Source: Patiria miniata (taxonomy: Eukaryota > Echinodermata > Asteroidea > Valvatida > Asterinidae). From it: 64,000 nt of DNA. The notes under the pieces are model-generated. The model had not been told where the DNA came from, did no database searches, and worked only from the letters and a program-made list of their open reading frames with translations. The translations under genes were made by a program, and so were the position numbers. Position 1 is the first letter of the stretch. Each line of letters opens with the position of its first letter. This document shows positions 10,687 to 22,100 of the stretch, piece after piece. Location of the stretch: assembly GCF_015706575.1 (NCBI RefSeq), contig NW_024037057.1, forward strand, positions 2,437,501 through 2,501,500. The letters are read 5' to 3'.

Positions 10687-11583
10687 ATGGCAGGCAACCT
10701 TAGCTTATCCGAGGCGACGCAGTTTCTTGAGGGCGTCCTACAGATGCACTCACCCATGGATAGTTTAGCGAGAGATCGGGTCAGCTTCCTGCGTGACCTC
10801 ATCGCTGCCTTCATGTCCAAGATTCCCTTCCAGAGTGTGACTGCGATCGCCACGCCCAAACCAGAGAGACGCGGGTTGACCTTCCAGGAGATCAAGGTCG
10901 AAATGACGACTCGGAGGGGCGGCCTGTGCTTCGAGATAAACTACTTCACGAAGGTGCTGTTGGAAAGGCTAGGATTTGAGGTTTACCACATTGGATGCAC
11001 GTTCATGGGAAAACCGAACAATCATCTGTCAACAGTGGTCAAGAATCTGAGTCGGCCGGGCGACCTGCATCTAGTAGATGTTGGCTGCGGGCATCCCGTG
11101 TTTGAGCCAATCCCAATGGACTTTGACAAGGAGTCGCCCTTATACAAGGCCAGCTATCTAGTCCATAAATTCGTGAAGGACGCGGATGGCAGCTTCCGAT
11201 GGATGCACAAATCATTACAGGACTACGACGGCCCACCGAGAAGTGTCGTCCACGATTGGTACACGTTCTTGGAGTTCAAATTGGAGTTCCGGGATATCGA
11301 GTTCTTTGCCCCCCACATGGAGAACATCCACACCGTGGAGAGCGGCCCTGAGGCCTTGTCACAATTCTTGGTTAAATTGAAGGCAGTAGTCTTCCGCAAC
11401 GGGAAGCTATTTGCCATCACCGGCACATCCAACGTGGAGGAAGACGCCAGTGGTAAGGTCAACAAGAAGCGCAGTTCGTCCCCTCAAGAGTTGGCGGAGG
11501 TGTATAAGGTTCACTTCCCACAATTTTCTGCGGAGACTGTACAGCGGGCTATACAGACTGTCACACTCAAGTTTGAAAAATAG
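10687..11583 (+). CDS. Arylamine N-acetyltransferase (NAT), copy 2
   Basis: This is a 298-codon paralogue of the NAT at 4837-5733 with the same triad positions: Cys81 in RRGGLCFE, His113 in NNHLSTVV and Asp131 in LHLVDVGCG. It should catalyse acetyl-CoA-dependent N-acetylation of arylamines in the cytosol. Substitutions cluster near the active-site cysteine (YEMNSF versus FEINYF) and in the middle of the protein (YRDFDG versus LQDYDG), so substrate range may differ. The acceptor used by copy 1 (TTTCAG) reads TTTCAA here; the next AG is five bases on (CCAG, ending at 10684), two bases before the ATG. The frame is open back to 10531, so an unspliced longer start is formally possible, but homology to copy 1 begins at the ATG at 10687. 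Confidence 0.9.
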   Translation: MAGNLSLSEATQFLEGVLQMHSPMDSLARDRVSFLRDLIAAFMSKIPFQSVTAIATPKPERRGLTFQEIKVEMTTRRGGLCFEINYFTKVLLERLGFEVYHIGCTFMGKPNNHLSTVVKNLSRPGDLHLVDVGCGHPVFEPIPMDFDKESPLYKASYLVHKFVKDADGSFRWMHKSLQDYDGPPRSVVHDWYTFLEFKLEFRDIEFFAPHMENIHTVESGPEALSQFLVKLKAVVFRNGKLFAITGTSNVEEDASGKVNKKRSSSPQELAEVYKVHFPQFSAETVQRAIQTVTLKFEK

Positions 11584-12881
11584 CTTTGTGAATCACGTTT
11601 CCGACTTGTTAAAATGTGCAGTGAGTAACATACCAACAGAAAATGAAATCAGTTCATCTGTTTATTAGATACTTGAATCCATATAAGATGATTTGCTTTT
11701 CACGCATTAAGTGTCGTATAAATAACACCACGCAAAATCCAGAGCAGTATGTTTAAATGTATGTTACACTTTTTGAGAAAACAGTACACAAAAACAAAAA
11801 TGTAAAATATGTATTACGAAACACGATTTTGTCGTCAACAAATTGTATTTCCTATCGATCAGTGTGGTTTCTTCGGAACGACAGCAACCCAGATTGAATA
11901 ATTTCAGGAGGTGTTTGGTACCAATAAGATCTTTAATCCAAGAAGGGTTTTGGTAATAATTCGCTAGGTTACTTTTTGGGGGCAATGCAAATGATCATAT
12001 TGCTTTTGTTTGCGTTATGAGTAACTTGTGTACGCACATGATCAAACAGATACTTTAGACTACGAACTTTTTCAAGTCTGCGAAAGTAATCGCCGAAATC
12101 GGAGTTGTAGAAACGTCAGTAAAAATAAAATAGTTGTAGAAACGTCAGCACAAAGTATAATAGGTCTGCGTTTGATGAATTTCAGAGACAATTGTTCATT
12201 CGTCATGTGGAGGTGTCTATTATAATTCTGGCGATTCACAATGCAGTGGGCCACCAAGAGTTTGCCACAGAGAGTTCATTTTTCCCAGTGCATATATTGT
12301 GGGAAATGGTCGACAAATTTGCAGCGCGGGACATTTAAAATTGTTAGTTTTTCCGGTCAGTAGTTTCGTAAGCGTATGATTTGAGGATATGTTGCCCTTT
12401 TCTTTTCTTGCTATCAATATTGTGTTTTTGTAAGGCGGCAGAACGCTATGCTCCAATTCATAACATATTAGATCAAGTTGTCTGCTGACACTCATTCAAA
12501 TGGGCCATATTTTGTCGACCGTAAACTTGAAAAATGGACTCCTCGTGGCAAACTCTTGGTGGCGCACTTCATTGTGAATCGCCCAAATTGATTATAAGGG
12601 ATATCACAAAGTTTCGTGAAAAGAAGGCACATGTAGGTTGATTGTGTTGGAGGGATAGGGTGAGAAGACTGATTTAGATGGGTTGGGGGAAATGTGATGT
12701 TGGATGAGATGTGTGGTTATCTGGTTGGATAGATATTGAACACTTTTTATCAATTAATGTTATTTTCATCATTCTGTCTAATGTACAACGGATATACATA
12801 AAGGTATATTAAAATCAAAACAAACAAGAAGCTCTACGTATCTTTTTTTTCTTCTTGTGGGATAACAAGGAACAACGCTTT
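11584..12881. repeat. NAT 3' flank, paralogue of 1-825
   Basis: No gene is seen. It is the copy of the window's left end and lies between NAT copy 2 and the last lectin exon. It carries the palindromic insertion 12229-12588 and a short local duplication of TAGAAACGTCAG near 12108-12150, both missing in the other copy. Confidence 0.65.
12229..12588. mobile_element. Palindromic-ended element
   Basis: TGGCGATTCACAAT near the left end is inverted at the right end (ATTGTGAATCGCC), and a GTTTGCCAC / GTGGCAAAC pair lies further in. The paralogue at about 515-525 reads straight through, giving an empty site. A target duplication of AATT type is likely. The minus-strand open frames crossing it are not genes. 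Confidence 0.65.
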
Positions 12882-13153
12882 TTAACCACAGAAGGACGTG
12901 AATTGCCATTTGGTCGGCTGAGATGACGCAAACCCGACGTACAGGGCGCCCAAGACTTCCACAGACTGGTCGTCCGTCCACTCAAGCAGCGGTTCGCTGT
13001 CTGTCTGCCTTCCCAGCCGGATGGTTTCGTCGGTCTTGGTGACCCAGAACCCCCGTTGTTGGTTCTCGTCGAAGAGGTCCTCAATGACCCTCACGTCGTT
13101 GTATGTGGCACTGTCGTGATGGTAGATGAAACTCGTAGAGGCTGCTGAGAGTG
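12882..13153 (-). CDS. Lectin gene exon 12: C-terminal half of the FAMeT domain and stop
   Basis: GFWVTKTDETIRLGR, PLLEWTDDQS and LYVGFASSQP then KWQF match the second half of the FAMeT domain. Acceptor TTCTTTGCTCACAG. A paralogous terminal exon lies 12 kb downstream at 826-1097. Confidence 0.85.
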
Positions 13154-16100
13154 CTGTGAGCAAAGAAGTACGTGAAACGCTTCGTTATAATGGACCGATC
13201 CAGTAAGCACCGCCCCATGGTATTCTGACCAATCACAGCCGTGATTTATGTCCGACATGCTTGCACAAAAGTCCGACATGCGTGCACGCGCGTATGATGC
13301 ACGTGGCAGCAAAAATGCAGTGTTGCATTGGAGAGGAGCACCTGTTAATTTGCCCACGTGCGCAGTGGGAGGGGCTTACTGGATCGGTCCATTAAACCCC
13401 AACTGGAGGTCCTAGAGTGCTGCAAAAATGTTTACCTGGAATAGGGTTTTGTATTTTTTTTTATTTGGTTGACCTGTCCCCCTTGCCCCTCCATCAATCG
13501 ATTTATATCGGTCAATTTGAGGTACGCAGTAGTTCATCCTCGTACGACCAAGGGCGGATCCGGGGGAGGGGGGCCAAAGGGGGTCATGCCCCTCCCCCCA
13601 AAAAAAAGAATCTAGTTTTTTTTTAGTGACTTCGAAATAAAGGTTAAAGTGGACATTGCCTCAGATCGCGCAACAGAACATCTAGAATCCAAAAAAAATC
13701 CGGGCCCTTAAGCGGGCCCTGACCCCACGCCGTATTTTTATTTATTTTTTGACGCACTCTTTGGGGACCACGTTTTTTTAGGCCCCCCCCCCCAAAAAAA
13801 AAAAAATAATTGTCTTCTGGATCCGTCCTTGAGTACAACGCGAAGTGGTGATGCCCAAATATCGACCGTCGGAGTCGGAGGGAGTACTATCTGCATAGCT
13901 ATACATGTCTGCGCCCATGAAAATACGCGGGGACGCGCTGACAATAGGCGTAGCCGTAGCTCTGGACGCCCGTTTCGGACACAGCCTAATACTGCGCGGC
14001 CCATCGTCTGTCTCCCTGACCTGTCGACGTCTGTTATCTAAAAGCAGGTAGTTATCACTTCCAAAAGAACGTGACATAACATCGCTCAGGCTTGGTACTA
14101 CGCCTGGGATGAAATTATGCAAATGCAAGCGTCGATTTAATGAATTTATAATTTTCAAGACTTGACACAAGGAATAGTTATAAAAAATAATATCAACGAA
14201 AATGCGATGGGAAAACTTCAGGCACTTTTGGAAATGGGACAAATCCTGCACTCGCTGTCACTTAAAATTATGTCACCAAAATCTCGTCAGGATATGCCTG
14301 GGAACCAGTCTACACGAATGGCAACCGCGCACGCTAAGTGACGTCTTTAACCAAGATCCTTACTTAACGTGTAGACGGCTTCGGCTACAGATTCTCCACC
14401 GGATAGAATCAGCTGGATTGTGCTGCCTGTCTGGGCCTTGAAGTTCAGCAGGAGCGAGGCGGGGTCCAGGGGCTTGAATGGGAAGCGAGCATCAGTATTG
14501 GCGTTGGTCTCGTAGGTAGGGCACACAACTACAAGACAAAAACCGAACCAGACTATTACTGAAAGCAATTCTACCCATACATCAGCAACACACACAAGTG
14601 TGAATTTGCCTACAATCGGGGACCCCTATTATCCCTCTTTTGTTTGTAGAAACACTAATCCAACACTACAACACTGGTGTAACATGTAATTAATTTGCAT
14701 ATTACCTGAACATTTCAGGCCCACATCTTGTAAGTGGTCACAAGCAGTGACGTCATGCCAGCTTCCGTGACGGCATTGATTCAGGTGGTCCTCGCAGCCC
14801 TGGCAGTCCACGTGGGTCAAGTGGATGGCGCCCTCTCCCGGTCCAAACTCAAGTGAAAAGTCTGTGGAATCAAACATTAATGCAATTTCAAGTTAAAATG
14901 TCGAATGTCGAGTTGTTACAACCAATGTGTTAGGCTTCTTACATCTAGTAATGTAGTAAGTAACCAACGAAAAACGTATCACCAACCGATAATGTTAACA
15001 CAATTCACCGATACTGATACTATATTACTAACCAATAATGTAACAAAAGTTTACTGATAGTGCAGTACATTCTACTACACTATCGGTCAATTTGTGTTAC
15101 ATTATCGGTCAGTAATACAGTATCGGTCAATTATTATTGATACATTATCGGTTGGTGATACTTTATCCGTTGGTCATTACATTATACTCGGCTTCCACCC
15201 ATCTTTTTAACAAACCTTCAAGTTCATGGCGCACAAAATGCTCTGATAGCAAATTAAGGGTATACAAATCGTGATTTGGCCATCGTAGGCCAAATTGGGC
15301 TTTCTAATTTCTGGTATGCAACCAAGCTTGTGCTGGGATTAGTCTAGTCTAACAAGACCACACAAAATAAGAGCGCCCTCATCTGGCACAATACTTACGT
15401 GGATACTTCTTGCAGACAACGCCTTTCTTCTCGGTGCACTGCTTCACCGCCCACTCGCCGCCGGCGTGCTCTATCGATAAACACTTGTGCTTGTCGGCGT
15501 CTGGCACGGCGTTGTCCAGAACCGACTCCCGGAAACCAGGGAAGCTTCCATCCGTCCAGTGCAAAGACTGGAGATAATCGCCTGTAAAGGAGCAGTAACA
15601 AGAGCGGGTACCAGTTACTCGAGCGTTGGTGACATCAAGAGTGTTTTACACACGGCGATTTTTTAACAGTCAGAGTTTTGTTTTTTTAATAAAGCAAAAT
15701 AAAAGTTTGACTAAAACGATTTTTTTTAGGTTGACGAACAGAAAAATGAACACATTACATTATATTATTTGTATGTAAAAATAGAAGTACTAAACTGAAA
15801 ATATACCAAAACAGAGCATTCCAAATTGTTGAGAATGAAAAAAAAATGATAATGATTTCCATCAGCAGATCATAAATTTATGAATGAGTGGGTTCAAACT
15901 AATAAGTACGGAGACATTTTACTTGTTGATGTCAATGTGTTGAATAAACAATAAACAACGTTCTATTTCGAAATGTAATCCGCCGAGAAACTTCATAGAA
16001 GCGCTAACATTTTTGCCAACCGGTTGGTGAAAATGTTAGCGCTTCTGTGAAGTTTCTCGGTGGTTAACAATCAGAAACAGAACGTTATATGTAAAACAAA

Positions 16101-19100
16101 CCAAATGCTTAAGCAAGCTACAATGAGCCAAGCGTTACCCGTGTTTAACTCAACATTGCCAAGGAACGTAAAAGACGTTGAAGGAGCCTACAGTGATATT
16201 TACCATGTTGCGCTTACTGACGCTAACGTTGCAGTCACTACCCAGCATCTAATTTAAATCCAGTTTAGACAGGAGCCTACATGTATGTAACGGACATTTT
16301 GTATATCACTTTGTTGTTGCTTTTGCTTACTTGGGTCACAGGTGCGATGACCTAGTTCTTTTGTTTGGCTAAGTGCGCGCTCCGGAGATACTTTCTATGA
16401 ATAGACTACTAAAAGCTTTGGCTACTCCAAGTTGTTACAATGTAATTCATTTTGTGCAGCTGTGCTTTTCTATGCTAGGAATCAGCAGTTGTGGGACTAT
16501 TTGCTGTTAATAAATTTGAGTTTCTAGTTTCTTCAGGAGTTTGAAATCCTGTGTGTCACCTTTTCTTGCGTTTTTGTAGCCCAATACGTTCACGCTACCA
16601 TATTATTAAAAGACCTTGTCACAATTCGTCAGCGTTTTCACGAAGGGACGAATTGGGCCATGGGGTGTTGAACAGTGGTTTTGAGGAAAACGGGTTTTAA
16701 AGTGGGTCACTTTTTGAGATACAGCACCTATTTTGGACCACATGCCGAGTTCTTTTTGATACAGTTAAGTTGAGATCTTAAACTTTAAAGAAGTACAAAT
16801 TACAGTCTAATAATAACAGACTACTTTATTGCGGAGTAAATTATCGCCACAGAGATTTGTCCGTTCGTGACAACTCAAAATCCCACATGCCTGCTGTTTT
16901 GCCGGGGTCGGCTCATAAATCCAACGCCTCATAGGTCCGACAAAATCGCATCCCCTAACCAAATAAAGGCCCATAAGTCCGACGCCTCATATCGGTCCGA
17001 CGCCTCGTCAGTCCGACAAATTAAACGCCTCGTTTTTCCGACGTCGGACTTACGAGGCGTCGGACTTATGAGGCGTCCGACCTATGAGGCGGAATAAAAA
17101 AATTGTATGCCTCATAAGTCCGCCGCCTCATAAGTCTCATAAGTCTCAAATTTCGGACTTCGTTGGACTTATGATACGGCCGCGTTTTGCCCTTCGCGCG
17201 CGCGCGTCTTTTCGTAAAACCGTATAAATTCCATCCGCGCATTGCTTTTGCCCCATAAAACAACGTGATAGACTTTGAATTTGTGTCTTTGTAAAAATAC
17301 TCAAAATACGATTCAGGTGAAATTTCCCTTATTTTGATTGTCACGATTTCGTTGATTTAAACATATTTTGACCAAAAAACTTCGGCCGGAAAAAAAAAGA
17401 CTTTTGAAAAAAAAAATGTTTTCTTGGCCTAATTCGTACTTTCGTGAAAACGCTGACGAATTGCTTGCAAACTGTTCTCTACTGCATTGCGGCGTGTCTC
17501 GAGATATGTTACTGATTTCAAAATGTTGCCATAAAAAAATGTGGGTTAATATGTAGAAGATGCATATATCTTTCAGGTCGCCTAATGGTACATGGTCTTC
17601 ACACACCGTTCTCATGGTCAGCATTGTGGGCCCCGAGCCAGATCTTCGAGGGATGGGGAAAAGTGTCTCTGAAGAAGGTGTTCTCAGCTGACGTCAAAAT
17701 ACTCGCCTAAAATTGGAGGTGAAGAGTAAATACATGACTTTAAATTGGCCATCCTGTAAACATGATTGTCAGTGGCGGCGCCAGACTCTACAATTTTGAG
17801 GGGGGGGGGTGGCAAGTGAGGGGCAAAGAAATAATGTTGGGGGCAATGTAGAAAGTCGTAAAGAGGATGCAAGGGGAGTGGCTGGACATCAATTGACGCT
17901 TGAGGCGATGTTCAAGTTTCATAAATATGTTTGAATAGTAGCGTTTCTGGGGCCATTCCGACGGTTTCCAGTTGAAACTAGACATGTAATGTACAGTGAA
18001 AATATCGACTTCCAGTCTTTTCTTTAGTGGTTTCATTTTGTTTACCTTATTTGCTTCCTTTTTCTAATTTGTTTGATTTTTCCTGGGGGGGGTGGGGGGG
18101 GGGGACTGGGGGAGCAGGGAATACAAACGCCCCCTACCCTAGCCCCCCCCCCCAGCGCCGCCACTGATGGTTGTTCATCAAGTAAAATAAACAGCTGTTT
18201 ACACAATTTAAAATTGAATGCGCTTCTGGAACGAGGGACCCAAACAGAATTAGGTTAACAGGAGTAGATGGAGAAATTATCAATATTTAATGCAATATAT
18301 AATTTCAACGAAGAAAAACATATCACACGGTTTAAATTATTTGTTTTCTGAATGTTGCAACTTTCTTTGGAACACTCTGTATAAAACAATTATGTCTGAA
18401 ATTTCAAGAGAGGAGAGGAGGGTGCCCTTCAAATATCATGCATAGGGTCACCGAGAGAGAGATGGATTTTTATATTTGAAGAACCAAACTTAACATTTTG
18501 TTCAGTCCAACCTCACTTACCAAATAAGATCCCGAGAGGCGGCAGATTTCTTCAGCTTCCATGAAGTCCACGTTAGGCTGAGAAAGGCTTCCCCAGTAGC
18601 ACGATCCTTCGTAGTACAACCAACCCTCGTCGCACAAATTCTCTAAAATCCATACAAATTATACCGGGGAAAAAGTTTACACAGTCAGTGAAGATGAAAT
18701 TACCAATGTTACTCTTTGTTGATGGTTGTTTTCATACTAATGTTAGTGATTTAGAAAAACAATGCAATATTTTCTTCAATTTAATAGCGTTTTATGGGAG
18801 TAGTTTAAGGTTTCCAGAATAAGGTTTTCCCGGCCAGTTTCCTAAAATGTTCATTCACTTCTGAAAATCGGTCATTCGTGTTCGTCTGAATTTGAGAATC
18901 GCTCGGAACACGCGTTTCATTTTCGATACCAGATCATTCGATTCCATTTCAGTTCAATCAATTATGTTATTGAGCATGCACCTTTCGTTTATGTTCATTC
19001 AGATTCGTTTACAAGACTTCTTTTTCGCTTTTAGAGGGCGATTTCGAACATTCACCATTCGATTTCACTTTTAGTTTAATGCATTCGGCACCAGATACAA

Positions 19101-22100
19101 TTAGGGGTTTCTTTTTCATTAACCGTCAATCAAATTAGCTGTACCTGAAATCAATTTAGAAAAGGTATGCTTGCGTAAATGAATGCATAACGTATTTGGC
19201 CGTCTGTTTCTCAAAACCGAATGCACGGACAATACAAACAATTGAACTTTTGAAGAATTGAAATGGGATTAAGGACGTGAATTCAAATTCAGACGAAAAT
19301 GAATGACCCATTTTCAGAAGTGAATGAACTTTTCAGGAAATTGGCCGGAAAAAAAACTATAATAAAATTTGCTTGGGAAGGAGTGTGCATGTAAGGAGTG
19401 TGCATGTAATGAGCAATAAGCATCACTCAAAAGAAATATAGTATTATGTTGCTATAACCATTTGGGGGACTACAGGTTCTCAGTAATTGTGGAACAACTA
19501 ACGGGGATCGATCGGACACGGTGGCCATTGGAGCATGGACGTCGCCAGGATGGGGCGCCCCCCCCCCCCCCCCCCATCGCTTGTCTCCCCATCTCCCCAG
19601 CCCGAACGAGGAAAACAGGAGAAAAAAGATAAAGGAAAATAAAGACGAGGTGCAAGGTCTTATTGATTAATTTAAGGCACATTTAACAGCATGGGCGTCT
19701 GCAGGGGTGTTAATGGGGTTGGAGTGGGCAAATATCCCCCCCCCCCGACCTACCCTAGAAAAGAATGTTAATTTGAGAATATGGCAGATAAATTGCAAGG
19801 ATTTTTGGATAGAAAAATCCGGGCAACACCCATGCATTGGAATAAAGGAATATATTGCTCCCAACCTTGCTGTTGTGAAGTGCGCTCAGAAAATATTTTG
19901 CAAAGACTGCCCTTTTTCATTCAAATGGCCTTTCCTCACCACTGCTTACCCGCGCCCCCCACCCCCAATATTTTTAAAGAGTGCCCTTCTTTTGTTAACA
20001 AGTGCCATCTTTCTCTGAACAAGTGGTTTTTTTAAGAATTAAAAAAATAGTGCCATTTTTGTACTAGCGCGCGGCTGTTACGAGTGTTTTTTTTTAAATT
20101 TCGAGCATGTATTGCATGAATTTTCCGTTAGTGTGTATAATTGTCGGTTTTGAACAGCGCCCCCATCGACTGATGGTACCAGCCCCCCACCCCCACTCAT
20201 TTTGTTTTACGGAGGCCAAGTGTCCAGAGAAAAAACAAGTGTCTACATTTCAGCAAGTGCCCTTTTCAAGAAATGCCCCCCCCCCACCAAAAAAAAAATG
20301 AGCTTGCTACACCCCCGTATCATCACGAACTATATAACCACCAACCCAACAGGTAACCAAAACATGGCAGCCTAAAGCCGCCCTTCAGGTCGACCCGCGA
20401 TTTGCTTGAACCGCAACGGAACTGTCGGCATCAAGCAGAAAAGTAATGCTCAGGTCACAACACTGAGAAATCGTGTTGAAGTTGAAGATTTCCTACTCTT
20501 GCGGGTTTTTTTTTTGTTAGCGCCGACTGATGCCGATCGCTTTAATATCGTCGCAGTAAACTCAGGTCGCACAAAATCGGCGACTGAGGTGTTCCCGGCG
20601 GTCGTAGCTCAGGCGCAGCTTGATCCGATGAAAAATCAGTCGCCGACTGATCTGTGTCGTCCTGAGGTCAACCTGAGGCGGACCTAATGACCCCTTCCTG
20701 CGAGTATTTTTTTTTCTGCACCACGTATAGTCAACGACCATATGCGCACGCGTCAGTTCGTAACGGAAAGGTTCTCGGACTTAACTTCCCTTTAAAAACT
20801 GTACTGAGTTATTTCAAATGACATCACAAAATTATACTAGCTCGCAGTTAAAAATAAAAGCTTCCCGCCAGAAGCAGTGAATGGAAAGTACTCCGATAAC
20901 AGAGGTGTCAAGTGCCAATTCATAATCTCAAAATGGCCCAGCGGGTGGGGGTGATCGGCCGTGACAATTGTAGGTCAAGCCGCCTGCTGTGCCCTCCGTA
21001 CGTTCTAACAGTGGCTCTCCATCCCGACCGTGTAGATTTCTTGTCACTGGGCCTAATAATGAAACAGCTGCTCGTGACCACGTTCAAATCAAACAATTCG
21101 AGTATTCAAGGTAAAGCAAACATTTTTTTTTTAGCGGCTGCCATGTTCCTACAGTAGATTCTGCCTCTGGGTTATACGTGTTCAAACCCAACATGCCGTC
21201 CCATTATTTACAGGCCAGCAAGATGCGCAATTCTTTGAGTGTTACTACAGTGCAGGTTCAAGTGCGTGGCACTCCTCCTAAATAAAAAACACACTTTGAC
21301 CCGTTCGTGTCTGAATGAAAGACGGTTGAGCGGCTTTACAAAAAAAAAAAAAACGGAGACCTGCTTTGTTGTTCTATACCCCTTTCAAACTGTGTGATTG
21401 CATCAGTCGGTAGGGATTTGGAATCCATTGGAGGTCTTCAACACTCGACCCTCATGGAGTTATACGCCTTCACTTCTTGAAGTTTTTGAGGGAAAACGCT
21501 TCAGGTAGGCATATGACATGTAGTGGAAGAGGAACAGGTGGAAGGAGCAATAGATCAATGAGATAAAGATGTGTATCAAAACCTTTTCTACCTTTACTAT
21601 CTGTACCATGACTCAGTTTTATGGCTGTGTTAATGATCGATATAATATCGACAGTGTACATGTCAGCAATATATAATTTCATGTGAAATTGGAGGAATAA
21701 TTAAGCTCATCAACTGTTCCTTGCTCTATGAGCTAATGTACGAACAAAGAGAGAATATGTTTAACATTTAGGCTCTGATAGTGGTATTTTCTATATCGTG
21801 CTCGTATTCAACAATGTATTAATGTAGTGTGATCCGTCATGTTATTCTCCTTTCAAACGATTTACCTTACATGTTTGTTGGACCGTATATCCCATGCCAA
21901 AAAAAATACAAGGAATAACTATGACACCGACTAAGCGATGTATGTTAATTTTTCGCAGGAAAAAAAAACAGGGCCGGGAATTAAGAAGCAAAGGGGAAGA
22001 CAAATCCCCCCCCAACAAAAAAAAGAACACTAGCTCCCGTTTCAGTCCAGTTGGCCCGGTTCGAATCCCAGCCGAGACATTTTAAAGTTTCCGATTACAG

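Noticed and set aside
16867-17344. Frames with repeated Ser-Asp-Ala peptides
   Set aside because: They are translations of the iterated word inside the element at 16622-17463.
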